NCBI RefSeq assembly: GCF_018446385.1
Contig: NC_056002.1
Location: 40,003,671-40,067,670, forward strand
From: Zingiber officinale
Lineage: Eukaryota; Streptophyta; Magnoliopsida; Zingiberales; Zingiberaceae
Reading direction: 5' to 3'
DNA: 64,000 nt
Positions within the stretch are counted from its first letter, which is position 1; each line of letters begins with the position of its first letter. Of this stretch, positions 1 through 12,020 are shown in pieces. The notes under the pieces are model-generated. The model worked only from the letters and a program-made list of their open reading frames with translations, was not told the DNA's origin and ran no database searches. Made by a program: the position numbers and the translations under genes.

Positions 1-2764
1 GGGAGAATGGAAGAATGGAATAGAAATACTCGGAAATGGAAGAGAAACAGAGGTTGCCAGTACACGGGGCGAGTTGCTCACGAGCAGGCGTGCGGGGACG
101 CTCGCCTCTCTCACTCGTGAGTCGACATGCGGGGATGCCCACTGCTCGTGATGAGCTCGAGCGGCCATGCTAGGCCAGTTGTGCAGAGCTATCGGCCGCT
201 CGTGTGGTTGAGGACAGGGACATGACAAGAGACATGATGGGAAGTAAAGGTATTCCATTCGATTTTAGGTGGGTAAAAACTTGTTAACAAATTAATCGGT
301 AGATGGATTCGTAAATCCATCCGTCTATTATTTCATAATAAGTAAATGATGAAAAGGATAAATAATTCATCGTTACGAAGCACAAAAGATTTTCCTTTTT
401 TAATCCGTCCTTCCAATTAAACTGAGTATTCGAGTTTGATTTCAAACAACATAATGTTGATGCACTCAACATGACCTTCTATATGCTGCCAGGTTCATGC
501 GCATTGCACCATTGGATCTTATAGACTGTAGAAAGTATCATGCACTTGTTTCTTAGTTTAGATGATTACTGCACAACATTCTCCATAGGGAAGAGTTTGT
601 TTCTTAGTGCATCTATGCCCACCATTGCATAGTGCTCATTCCACCCATAAGGGATCTAATTAAGTCTCATTCAAAGCAAATTAGGTCTTAATCTTACCCT
701 AAATCTACTCAATGAGATCTGAAACTAAGTTGGTATGACCTTGGAACTATCTCTGAGTGTCAGTATGACTGAACTCAACACTGGAGCAGTATTGTTCCAT
801 GCATATTGAAATTACTACTGTAATTGATATTTTTAGACTTTGATGCCAAAAATATAAATGGAAATTATTAAAATTATCATTATTGTTGAATTTAAACCCT
901 AAACCCTTGTGTTATTGGGGATATATAGCATCTTTTGAGCGAGCAAAAGGCTTTGTAAGAAACCTAGTGTTTTCTGATTATCTGGTGAACTGTTTTCTCA
1001 TTATCAATAGTAAAATCAGTATTCGCTATGTACCCTCCAGAGAAGGTGATCCACCCCCCAGTTGTACTATGAACGATAAACATTCTGTATCACTGGATTA
1101 TAAGCCCCGTTTCTATGCCATGGCTTGGGATTCAAGGCAGATGTTTGTGACACAGCATCTCTAATACATATGAATTCTATCGTGCTTATTAGTACATATC
1201 AAATTTGTATGTATGAACTTAAATTTTAGAAAGTTCATTTGCAGAAACAACTAATGCTTTCTCTCTGCACTTTTGACCAGCCTTTGTCGCGAAATTCATG
1301 AGCATATACAAGTCATTCCTGATTGCAACATTCGGGTGAACAAACTCGAGCAGGCAAAACCCTTTGTGCTTCCCGGCCAGAAGCATTTTAAGGTAGTACC
1401 CAAGCCCTAATCCCTTGAAGTTTCTTGCAAAATGTAATAGACAGCTTATTATTATTATTTTGTTAAAATGCAATCCATGTTTCAGGTCTAGTTCATGCGT
1501 TCCAGTCATATCCATCTCAAAGAGATCCTTTGCTCTGCCAAGAACTTGACGTGTGGGAACTATAACTCTAGTCGATGTTTTCTAGGGACTTTTTGAGTTT
1601 TGTAAAATATTATGTTGTTTTAACTCATACTGTGTCTTTTTTAAGAAATCTTTAGAGCGTTTTGTCTATCGACACTCGTTTAATGCATAATGTGCTTTTT
1701 TTCCTTTGTGTGCTCACTTTGCATTTGGCTGATTGTGAAATCGCAAACTAGAAAAAGACACAAGGAACTCTTCTTGCATTCGGTGAGTGAAGATGAAGCT
1801 CCCCGGAAGTCCTTAGCCAACTCAGAGCTCATTGCCGATGCGAAGGTTGATTTCGTCTGAACTTCTTGCTCCGGGTGCTTGGAACTTGTCACTCAATCAA
1901 AGTGGGATCCGATAGTGTTTGATTTCGTCTGAATTTATGCTCTAGAAGTATCGCCGATCTGATGATAAGAGGGTGGCAATGGTGATTATGGTTTCATGTT
2001 AAGATTGAGTTACTAAACCATTGTTAAAATGACGAGTCATCGAGCTATTGCTATGAGAAGTCGAGCTTACCTTCAAGCTATCACAAATCTTAAGATGAAA
2101 CCATCTGATAGGCATTATAGTTTAGTTTTATCTGTGCGGGGAGGAAGTTAAGAAAATTGTCAACATATTAAAGTATTAAACCTAAAAAACATACATTTGA
2201 ATTTTTTTATTATATATATTAAATTTTATAGTCGTCTTATTTGAACGTTTTATTATAATTGTTTTTAATAAATATTTGAGTCTATTTATATATTTGAATT
2301 TTTTTCATTGAAGTATATAAAAATATATATTTTATATTTTCCTTTGACGCTAGGAAAAGAACGTTTTAAAAGAGAAATTTTGACTTCTTCCAACCGTTAT
2401 TACAGTCAAAGCCTCAACGTTTGCCTTTTGTTTATGTCAAACCCTAACCGCGTCGGCTGCCGTGGCTGTGGTGGCACGGCTTCCTCGCATGGAATCGTCG
2501 CACAGCGGCCGGCCATCTCAACACGACAAGAACCTGCATTTCCTCTCGTCTATACAAGTCTTATCCCGCGCCCCCGACCTTTTCGCCGATCTATTCGTGT
2601 AAATACAACTTTTTCCCCCTAAAATCTGGGCGTCGCTTTCTAATCAACTGATTTGATTGGAGTTCTTGGTCAATCTTAAAGTAACCATCCCAAATTCGAA
2701 AATTTCTGCCAAGTTAAAGTTCGATTTTTTTACGATTTCATTGTCACTTTCCCTCATCTCTACA
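1..2764. other. Intergenic/upstream region, mostly unassigned
   Basis: This is the left edge of the window. Bases 60-240 are GC-rich with repeated ACGAGCA/GCTCG-like words, which look like repeat debris. Bases 250-1200 are AT-rich and I recognise no gene there. Bases 1200-1900 contain two exon-like stretches, described separately. Bases 2110-2340 are very AT-rich, and about 2350-2764 is the likely promoter and 5' leader of the COQ10 gene. Open frames in this stretch are short and show no family I recognise. Confidence 0.5.
1281..1859 (+). other. Possible exons of an unidentified gene
   Basis: Two plus-strand stretches look like exons. Bases 1281-1392 lie between a good acceptor (TTTTGACCAG) and a donor (AAG|GTAGTA); the frame is open and uses varied, protein-like residues (for example IPDCNIRVNKLEQAKPF). 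Bases 1752-1859 follow an acceptor-like AACTAG, are open and rich in charged residues, and end at TGA at 1857-1859. In the obvious splice of the first exon to the AG at 1484-1485 the frame meets TAG at once. So either the joining is different, the gene ends there, or it is a decayed fragment. I do not recognise the product and cannot show that the two stretches belong together. Confidence 0.25.
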
Positions 2765-5541
2765 ATGCCGCCGACCCTAGTTTTTACGGAGGCGGTTGCC
2801 AGCTTCCTATCATGTAAAGCTCGATCTTTACAACACGGAGCTGGGATTTTCCGATCGGCGGGACGACCTAGCGGCCCGGATAGCAGGTTGGGGCGATTCG
2901 ATCAGGCGCGATGTCTGGCTACCTTGGCTCGTTCCGGAAACCCTTGCGTCGGTAGTTCCGCCGACGGCCTCCACGTTCTGCCGATTGGTACTTCCCGTGG
3001 TTTCGCTCAAACTCGACAGTTTCTCGGATTTTTTTTCGGAGAAGATTGTCCTGCTCTTTCAAAGGTCTACAAGGAGCGACGGACCATTGGGTATGAACAG
3101 CTGTTTTCACCTTTTAAATCTGAGTTTTTGTTATCGATCTGCTTGGATTCAATCGAACACCTTCTCTTTCGTGGTTATGATAACTACTATTTCCTCTTCT
3201 ATCGCTCTGTAGCTGATCCTTCTCATATGCTTTCCATGGCTAAATCTGAGTTTTGCATCTAGATCTTTGCCTCTGCATCATTGGAGTTTTATGTCGTCAA
3301 CAATGTTAAATTTTTACATACATGATCTGTTTTGATGCCTAATTATGAACAATCTAAACAGGTACTCTCCTGAACAGTTGTTTAATGTGGTTTCAGCAGT
3401 CGATATGTATGAGGAGTTCTTGCCATGGTGCCAGCGGTCTAGGATTGTCAAGCGGAATAGCGATCGATCATTTGATGCGGAGCTTCAGATTGGTTTTAAG
3501 TCCTTTCTTGAAAGTTATCTTTCTCATGTGGAAATTGACAAGCCAAAACGTATCAAGGTTTGATTCTTTGCTTTCTCTATCTTGTTAACAGACACTTGCT
3601 TTATTTTCAGCAGATAGAATTGTTATGCAGAAGCTTTGGCTTCTCTTAAATTTTAGTGTAGATATTTCTTGTTAAAATTTGAAGAAAACTAATAACATCT
3701 TATGAAACTAAATCTACTCTGTAAGTAGTCATCATACTACTAGTAAGAAAACTAATAACATCTTATGAAACTAAATCTACTCTGTAAGTAGTCATCATAC
3801 TACTAGTAATTTTAATGCCCTCTCAAGTTGGAGATTAGACATTATTGCTGTCTGGTCTATAGTCCAAAAAAATGAAGAATAAGCTCCATCAATGTGGACA
3901 AAATAGACAGCAATAGAAGCACTAAAAAGCACTTCAGATAACATGAAACCAGTAGATTTCTCTATTTGTGTATGTGATGATAGGGCAATAACTGAGCCAT
4001 CTTAGACAACATGAGATCGATCAATTTCTCCACCAGAGTAGGCCAATTGTGTAGTTGTCACTAGAGTAGATTAAGTGGAACGAAATTCGGCAAGGAACCA
4101 ATAATGTCTGGAGAAATTTCTGCACCAAACAATTTTAGATTTAATTGTAGAACTGCTCAAGTTTCAACAGCATTTCATGAAAATAAAAAACAAGAACCTG
4201 TGTCTCTCTTTGTTCTTTTCTATTTGATAACAGCAATATTTAATTGGTAGTATAAGTTTTCTGTAATAATGTTAGATTATTTTGTATGTAAGGTTATGAA
4301 AGGTATTAACTAATTATTCATAAGGTAATAACATTTATAAGGGTTATCATCTTATTAGGTAATATATAGTATGTTTTAATTATTAGTTAATATTAACTTT
4401 ATTACTGATACATAAACAATTATTAACAAATTTGATAATATAGGAAACAAAGTGTTTAATGAATAATATTTATAGTTAATAAAACTCTAAATAGTGACAT
4501 CCTAATTAATTATGAATAATAAAGCAGTAATTTTATATTTGTAGATTATAAAATATATAATTATTAACTGACAATGTAGTTGATTCTATCATAATTTCTC
4601 AATTAGCATTTAATTATAAATAATATTAAAAATAATACTATGATTAATTACATTAGTTATTATAAGCGTTGTTTAATTATTAATAATATCAATCTTTGAT
4701 TTCTTTTATTATTATCTATATGATGAATACAATAGTATTTTATCCGTATGTTATATGTCATAGTTTTTCTTGATCTTTTGTCATTGATTGTTTGGTGGAA
4801 GGTGGATTAAACTTTTATTGGTCGTCTCTTCTTATTTTTTGTTCCTAGTAAAGGCTAATCATTCTAAATTGCTGCGATTTACATTCTTGTAGACCACTGC
4901 TTCAAAAAATGGACTTTTTGAACACTTAATTAACATTTGGGAATTCACTCCTGGTTCAGTTCCTGGAAGTTGTGAACTTTACTTCTTGGTGGATTTCAAG
5001 TTTCATTCGCCACTATATCGACAGGTAAACTTAAATTAGTTTTTGTTTTTAAAAAAGTTCTTCCATTTGATGATATCGGCAAGTTAATTTCTTCACCGCC
5101 TTTAATTCTGTCAGCTAGTTGTAATTCATAAAAGCTTTTGACATTCCTGATGAAAGTGATTGAGATGAATCCATTTGGTTTTTGACTTTTCACTTTAAAG
5201 ACCGAGTAAATTCTTTCCCTTGTTGTTATCTGAAACAAAATCATGTATTCATGTGGGAAAACAATCTTTGATGTAGTTCAGCAATTCAATTTCGACAGTG
5301 TAGGACAGATAAAATAATGTTGTGTATCGTCACAAAAGTTAACTATCTATAACTTGATTTTATTATACTACTGATTAGTTCACAAACCCACCTTACTGAC
5401 ATGATAATTATGTGGCAGGTTGTATCAATGTTCTTTCAGGAAGTGGCCCCTCGTTTACTTTCATCTTTTGAAGATCGCTGCGGCAGAATCTATGGTCCTC
5501 CTGTCCCAGTTCTTGAAACCTCTTACAGACAAAACATATAA
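2765..5541 (+). CDS. COQ10: Coenzyme Q-binding protein COQ10 (START-like), mitochondrial
   Basis: Exons 2765-3090, 3362-3557, 4893-5024 and 5419-5541 join in frame to 258 aa ending at TAA 5539-5541, and every intron is GT-AG. The family binds coenzyme Q in a START/polyketide-cyclase fold on the matrix side of the inner mitochondrial membrane and is needed for efficient respiration. Residues 1 to about 90 are Arg/Ser-rich and poorly conserved, as expected of a targeting presequence. The START-like domain runs from about 95 to 250 with the family blocks YSPEQLF, VPWCQRS-like (here LPWCQRS), FDAELQIGF, INIWEF, PGSVPGSCELYFLVDFKF and YRQVVSMFF. The ATG at 2765 is preferred because upstream in-frame codons start only at a non-ATG, and MPP- starts are common in plant homologues. 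Intron 2 is 1.3 kb, very AT-rich, and carries a 63-bp tandem duplication. The assignment is secure; only the N-terminus is uncertain. Confidence 0.93.
3682..3809. repeat. 63-bp tandem duplication in COQ10 intron 2
   Basis: Two adjacent copies of a 63-bp unit begin at 3682 and 3745 (AAGAAAACTAATAACATC...) and look identical by eye. They lie wholly inside intron 2, so the protein is not affected. The identity suggests a recent slippage or repair duplication. Confidence 0.9.
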
Positions 5542-7685
5542 AATTTGAGTAATCTCTCAAGCAGAAGTCGATAGTTGATTCCAACATCTTGACTAGCAAA
5601 CTTCCTCGGAGACAAACTGATATTAGAGTTTAGTGTTCCAACTGTGCAACTTTTTTGATGAGGTTAACTTGTAGAAGCACCTTTCACCCCATTTTTTTTC
5701 ATTTGTTCATTTCCTGCTCGGGCTCCCTCTGGAAAATTCTCCAAAGATTGTTTGGAGAGTTACCAAAAGCTTGAATTATCATGTAGACAGTTTAATTAGA
5801 GCTATACAAACATCAAAAATACTTGTTGCGAGCATTACGAGAGCATGTGTAAATAGAACAATTGTATCCTACCATAGGAGTTCTCTACCATCATATTGTT
5901 AATGTCCTTTACTTCTCTTCGGTTGGAGTAGCTCACCGGCGATGCCTCCTGTGTTCATCTTGCAAACATTTATTTTAGGGTCTCCAAAGGTTTCTTAAAG
6001 TTGACCGAGAAAGAGGCAGAGCTTTCCAAGGAAGTGGAGCCATTGAGCATGTATTCATTGCGCCGACAGGGTAGGTGATCTTCCAACAGAGCTGCACAAA
6101 GCCATTGCTGTAGCTGCTGATGTCCAGTACACAAAAAGGATTACACAAATCAATGGTGATTTTGATAGATGAAAGTGAGGAGAAACCACAAATCCAATTA
6201 GCTTGCACCGATCCGAATGTCGAAATCTAGAACTTGAATTTTGGTTAAATCAGTAGCATGCTTATGATGAAGACCGAAGACGGCGCAAGTTGACGAAGAG
6301 GGCTATTTTGTAATTTGAATTTTTCCCTTATTTTCTTTTCCTCATGTAAACAAGATTTTTCTCCTCTTTTCACATCCTTCCCCTTTTGTCTTCGTCCTTT
6401 TACCTTCTCTCCCTCCTACATTCTATCTTGTGAAGACCATTTCCGCCCCCACGGTCTGGATCAGCTGGTTTAATGCCTACAGTTTGCCAATGAAGTCGTG
6501 GGGTCAAAGGTTGTTAGTTGCACTCGGGGATAAAACCCTGGTCTGCTGCGTCAAAAATTCCTTTGACCCCCAGTCACCTATCCTGCCCAGCATTAACCGT
6601 GATTTACTCCCTCTGGAATCTTGTGGGGCCGGGGCAAGGGACCGCTAGGGTGGCGGTTCCACCTTTTTTTTTTTTTTTGCCAAGATACTCTCCAGGATCA
6701 TCCGAGATAGTAAGTGGTGACATATTTACCACATGAGATCTCGAGATCGAACCACAGGACTGTCGGGGCGTCAATCCTCGGACCTTGTGCAACTCATCCT
6801 ACCACCACTTGACCTCTCGGCTATCGTGATTTACTTTTCTTGTGATGACCTTGGGTCGGATGCGACGGGGACATTGGGGGCGAACGATTTCGCCTTTTGC
6901 CACATTGTGAAGACCATTTCCTTACGAATAGATACCTTTATCTCGACCCCATGAGTTATGTCGCGGAGATCATATCCTACGTTCTATTAAATTATGTCAT
7001 GGATACCGCTAAATTGTATTTTAGATGCTACCAAATTTCAACTTCGTGTAGGATTGAATGGTTGACTAGCGACTAAATAGACGACTATAAACATCTTTTA
7101 CTAATTCAAACACTCAAATGAAAAATGTTAATTCAAAGTGTACACAAACAATTAGAAGCAAATATAAATGGAGTGAAAATGTGACATTAAAATGAAAGAA
7201 GTGCTAATATGATGATCCAAGGAGGTCCAGAGATGAAACTCATATTTAATCATATTCAATCAGAATTATCTATTATAACATGCAATTACAACAGCCAATT
7301 CTTTATCGATTATGGTATAAAAAGAAAAGAAAAAAAATATGAAACCACTAAAACCAACCAATTCCTTGTGCTTGCACTAGGAAAAAGGTGACAATATAAT
7401 ATCAAGTTTGAATTGCAATACCACTGAGAAATTATTTGTTTGACAACTCTTTTGTTTCCTTCCTGTCCTCTGTTTATTCGAGTAACAACAATCAACTTTT
7501 TTTTTTCTTTAGGTTAAAAGTAACTAACAACTTTAAAGAAACAAAACCATGCATGGAACTTTTCACAACCACTGGACTTAGGCATCAAAAGAACACACCA
7601 AAACTCCTTGAGCAGTGTAGAATGGTGACATTCTGAAGCTGCTTGCTGTTTGCTAAGATTTAAGCTAAATGCACAAGGAAAGCAC
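5542..7685. other. Intergenic region between COQ10 and the Raf-like kinase
   Basis: The first few hundred bases are the COQ10 3' UTR and flank. A repeat unit bracketed by a 17-bp direct repeat lies at 6428-6921 and is described separately. From 7000 to 7685 the sequence is AT-rich and includes the 3' UTR of the minus-strand kinase. No further coding sequence is visible. Confidence 0.6.
6428..6921 (-). mobile_element. SINE-like/composite retroposon with 17-bp flanking direct repeats
   Basis: The 17-mer TTGTGAAGACCATTTCC occurs exactly at 6428-6444 and 6905-6921 and brackets 460 bp. Inside, read on the minus strand, is a segment with a tRNA-type B-box-like GGTTCGATCTC (around 6740-6755) and an upstream A-box-like stretch, followed by about 15 A's (plus-strand T run near 6665-6679). 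That is the order expected of a tRNA-derived SINE. More sequence (6445-6660) lies beyond the A-run, so the unit may be a dimer or a SINE joined to other sequence. The long exact direct repeat suggests a target-site duplication made by a LINE-type mechanism, but the A-run is not next to it. Confidence 0.5.
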
Positions 7686-10194
7686 CTATGGACCACGTTT
7701 AGGAATGAAGCAGTAGCAACTATTTAGTTGGTCATCAGGGATCATCCCACCACCTTTGCTGGTGTCCAGAGCCTCTAAAAGCCGCACAATCTCATCCATG
7801 TCAGGCCTTCTATCTGCATTGGCATCCCAACACCTGCGCATGATGCTAGCCATTGCGCTTGGACAACACCGAGGTACATTTGGTCGTAGGTTCTGCAATG
7901 CAATATTGAAGAATATCAAAGCATTTATTCAATAACTAAGTTTTCACTTCAGTTTCAGAAGTCCAAGTGTGATAGATATACTGATAAGAAATTAGAGATT
8001 TATGAAGAACTGAAATGTTGGATTAGCATACATGCCGAACAACAGCAGAGGAGACTTCAGCAAAGCTTAGATCAGGATATGGCATGTCACAGCAGTAGAT
8101 CTCCCATAAACAAATGCCAAAGCTGTATACATCACACTTATGGTTGTAAGGCTTACCGTTGAGAACCTGCATAAGTAAAATAGGGTTTATTAAACTGATA
8201 AAATACCCAAGTTTCTTCCCATAAGTTGGAAAAAGTGAGTTTGTTCCCCTCTCCAAAATTTGACAATGGATCGCTTCTCCTTTAATTCTGGTCTTTTATT
8301 TTTATAGGTTGAAACTATTTTTTTCTTTTGCCTTTCTTCTATTTGATTCCTAGTTATGATTGCATTTTCATTAAGTCACCTTCTTGAATTCAAATAACTA
8401 AATTGACTTTATTTTTTCAAGTTTATTCATTATTCAAATATAATAAGTTCAGAAATGGTCATTCATCAAATCCATAATATCTAATTTTCTAATTTCTTAT
8501 CTTCCCAAGTAAATAATGTTTCGATACTTTCTTCCCTCAGTTTGTATCTTTTCTCAATATCTATCTTTCTAAGTAAACAGACTGCGAAAGTATTCAACTT
8601 TCCTGTGTTAGCAAAAAGGGAAAGAAAGAAATCCACGGAACATATTACCTCTGGAGCCATATACCCAAGGGTACCCGTTTCGCCAGTCATATCTTTTGGA
8701 TTCTGAGCCTCAACACGAGCAACCCCAAAATCAGCAATTTTGAGATTCCTGTGGGCATCCAGCAGCATGTTCTCGGTTTTGACATCCCGATGCACAATTT
8801 TCTGCGAGTGTAAATAGCTTAATCTGCAAAAAAGATGTTATCTTCCTTAGCATGATGGTTAAACACAAATGGACAACTTCTATGGAAAAAAGATCAATTT
8901 TGACAACCCTCTGGATAGATCTAATGCAAGCTGAACCACAATCTTGAAGGGGAGTTTTTTTCGCCTATTCTTGATTAAATATTGCTTCAGTGTTCCTCCT
9001 GGGAGATACTCAACAACAACACAACAGGCTCGAGTTGGATGTGAAAAATCACTGACACTTGTGGAATTCTTTGTAGGAATTTTAAGATCAGTTGTTCCCA
9101 TTGATGCCCCAACAAACTGCAAGAAAGATCTTGCTCATAAACAAATTTTTTTAAGCATGAAACAAGAACATTTCATTTAATACCAAAACTTCATACACAA
9201 AGCATGTTTCCTTCAAGATAACTTGGAACTTTGATAGTACAGTCAAAAGAGACTAAAAATAAGCATGCAAAGGCCCGAGACTATGAAGATATGAAAACTG
9301 GTACCTTTGTAACATTTGGATGGCCAAGTTTATGCCAAACTGTAACTTCCTGCTGAAATGATGCCCTAAGAGCAGCAGTTTCAGCCTCTGCAGCCATACC
9401 ATCTTCACCCCAGTCCAACACTTTCACTATGAATACGATAATTATTGTTATGATCTAAGCAACCATTGTTATGGATAAAAGGAGTATATACTTGGCAAGG
9501 GATATTAGGAATATAACCAATTTGAGGTCGAAATGAAATAGCTTTCTTATTTCACATGAGTTTTGTGGTTTCTGCTGCCAATAATTGCACGCACTTTAGT
9601 TCCTAACAAGCTCTAGCATAATTTTTTTTTTCCTAACTAAATATCAACACTGTTTAAATTAGAAAATCAAGTTTACATTTGCCATACTGCGATATAAAGG
9701 CAAAGGATCTTAAATGGTAGGTGATTCTAGTTATACAAAGCAGCTGATCAGGATCAAGAAGGAAGTAGCACTATCAAAATTGCCAGCATGCATAACCATG
9801 GGCTTACACTATTCAAACCAAGCAACAGAAGTTTAGACACCCAAATTTTTGTCAGCAAAGGTCAAAGAACAATACCTGCAACGTCCTGGCCATCATAAGT
9901 TCCTCGATACACAGTTCCATATGTTCCTTGAGCGATGACATAGCGTATTTCCAGCTTCGACAGATCAATCTCCCATCCCTCCTTAGGTCTTTTGGAATCA
10001 TCTTTTCCTTTGCTCCATGCCTTGTTGATTTGTTTCTCCAATTGGATATCCAAACTCTTCAAATCAATCTTGTCAGCTCTGAAGAACATATCATTGCTCC
10101 CAAAGCTGTCAAACCCCTTCAGTTTCGATCGCTTTCCTGCATCATCATTGACTTCCAGGGAGCCCTCCTCTTTCTCTCCACTCACGGAACTCAT
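7686..10194 (-). CDS. Raf-like MAPKKK-type dual-specificity protein kinase
   Basis: Minus-strand exons 10194-9876, 9426-9305, 9116-8908, 8823-8649, 8166-8032 and 7892-7686 join in frame to 388 aa, all with GT-AG introns. A short N-terminus (about 80 aa, with FFRADKIDLKSLD typical of plant Raf-like C-group kinases such as ATMRK1) precedes one kinase domain. The domain shows glycine loop GTYGTV (90-95), catalytic Lys108 (VKVL), HRDVKTEN with Asp230, DFG at 248-250, GTLGYMAPE (267-275) and a DVYSFGICLWE block. The enzyme should phosphorylate Ser/Thr/Tyr in cytosolic signalling. Most of the catalytic signatures expected of an active kinase are visible. ATG 10194 is the first ATG in this frame; the codons just upstream read TTGCGG. 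A 5' leader with its own intron probably lies at 10195-10790. Assignment to the Raf-like family is firm; the exact subgroup and pathway are inference. Confidence 0.93.
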
Positions 10195-10790
10195 GCCCAA
10201 CGTCCGCAAGGTTGAAACCCTTCGCTATATCCGATCTGTTTTCTGTAATACCCTTTAAAGGCACGACATCAATAAGCAAACCGACGAGGAATCAAAAAGA
10301 TACATAACCCTAAAAAATCCCAAGTTTATCAAAGAAAAAGCCAAAGAAGTCAAAAGAAGAAGAAAAAAAACGATCTTTACAATCCGATTACGGTGAGAAA
10401 CCCTCAACAGGCGACCCGCACGATCGCGAGGAACAAGCAAAAGGCCAGCCAATGAATAAAACCACGGCAGGCAATCCAAAGAGGCAATAAACGCTAAAAA
10501 TAAGAGACGAGGAAGCAAAAAGGACTGGGGTAGGCGCCGCCGAATTCGTTGACCGATCCAGAGTCTCACCTCCTCGGACGCGTCCGATTGTGTTGCTTGC
10601 CTGCGTCCAACACCGACCCCAAATCCAAAGGCATCCATTCCATTCAGGCCTACTTTCTTTACTTCAGAAGAAAGAGAGATTGGCATCACCAGCGGCGTCA
10701 CCGCAACGCGCGACAGAGAGAGATTGGCGACAGTGCTACGCCTTCCGCCCACAACAGAATACAGGCAACGACAGAGTAGACCGGTCGCGC
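10195..10790 (-). promoter_or_regulatory. Probable 5' leader of the Raf-like kinase gene with an intron and a uORF
   Basis: Upstream of the kinase ATG there is an acceptor-like TTACAG/AACAG near 10240 and a strong donor GAG|GTGAGA at 10570/10569. This implies a leader exon about 10571-10780, GC-rich as plant leaders often are. A minus-strand ATG in it (MDAFGFGVGV...) reads across the predicted splice and stops before or at the kinase start in either acceptor choice, so it would be an upstream ORF. Leader and intron are inferred from splice signals only. Confidence 0.45.
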
Positions 10791-11253
10791 ATGGCCGAAT
10801 TACTTACTGAATTAACCCCCCTAATCTTTCCTCCCTGGCAAAATTTTACTTTGCCCCCTAATTTATTTACATTTTCGAGTTGCTCTTATGAAGCTGCAAA
10901 ACAATTACAATATTTTATCCCTTAGTTTATCAAATAAATACAAAATATCCCTTAATTTTAGTATCATTTCTTCTCTAAAGGTTTGCTCAATTGAAATCTC
11001 CACGATGCCTTTTTCGATTTGAGGTTATCAGAAACGAAGGTTGAAGAACGATTTAACGAGCATAACCACAGTCCACAGTGCCCGTCATCTCTAGAGCCAT
11101 TTGACATGTGTTTGGTCGACCTTGTTGCGATGGAGGAGGCCTTTTGCATAGTTTATTCTTACTGAATTCTCACTTTGTTTGTTTCATCGACACATCTTCT
11201 ATCGATCAATATAACTCATCAGTCTGTTCTCAAGATCAGTTAAGTTGTTGCAA
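10791..11253. other. Intergenic, nothing recognised
   Basis: This stretch includes the promoter side of the Raf-like kinase gene and AT-rich sequence up to the first LTR boundary. It ends with TGCAA at 11249-11253, one half of the target-site duplication of the outer solo LTR. Confidence 0.5.
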
Positions 11254-12020
11254 TGTAAGATATCGTAACAAAATTATAATAGTATAATAATAAGATTTAA
11301 TTGACGAATAATTTTAACAAAATTTTTTAAAAATTTTCTCGAAATTTTTCAGAACTCATATGATGTATTTTAAGAGGATGAACTGATTAGGCTTGGAGGA
11401 AGCCTATTCAGAATACCCAATTAAATGAGAGTTGATTGAATCAATTAATCTAAGCTTATAATTATTAAACCCTAAGTATATATGTTATAAATCTAGGTCA
11501 CAACCCATTCTTATCATTCTTGCCGATTTTCCTTTCCCCTCCAGATCCACTGCTTACCTCTCCTCATCGTCACCTCCTCTTCTTCTTCCCTGATCCATTA
11601 TCGCCAATCGATCATTAACGCCACCCTCTGCTCCTCACGGCGACGACATCTCCTCAGGTCGACTACTACATTAGCTGCTACAACATCGTCAACCGTCAAC
11701 AAGCTTAATCGCGGTAGGAAGCCAACACCGGCTGACCCTCTCGTCCACTACTTTTCATCGTTCGCGTGGATCTATCGTCGCCCTTCTCTGCTCCGGCGTG
11801 GCACCACAGTAGCTACCACTGGGTTTCATTTCGATTTATCGCTTGCCGTGGTTTCGGGCGAGAAGGGAGTTGCCAAGATTAAGGTAGGGTAAGGCATCTT
11901 TTGGATTTAGGTTTGTAGAGTTCTAGACATAGATTTCTATATGGATGTGGTGCTAACTAAGGTGATTGTTTCTGGCAGTAAAGGCATTGTAGCTCCGGTC
12001 ACCAAATTCCAGCACAAGAA

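Noticed and set aside
2308-2622. 104-codon open frame just upstream of COQ10
   Set aside because: It begins in AT-rich DNA, lies in the likely promoter and leader of COQ10, and has no recognisable domain.
6733-6840. Possible tRNA gene because of GGTTCGATCTC
   Set aside because: The cloverleaf cannot be completed, and the segment is followed by an A-run within a bracketed retroposon. A SINE-like origin fits better.
10255-10752. 165-codon minus-strand open frame upstream of the Raf-like kinase
   Set aside because: It crosses a good GTGAGA splice donor and covers the predicted leader intron. The hydrophobic stretch comes from T-rich intron sequence.
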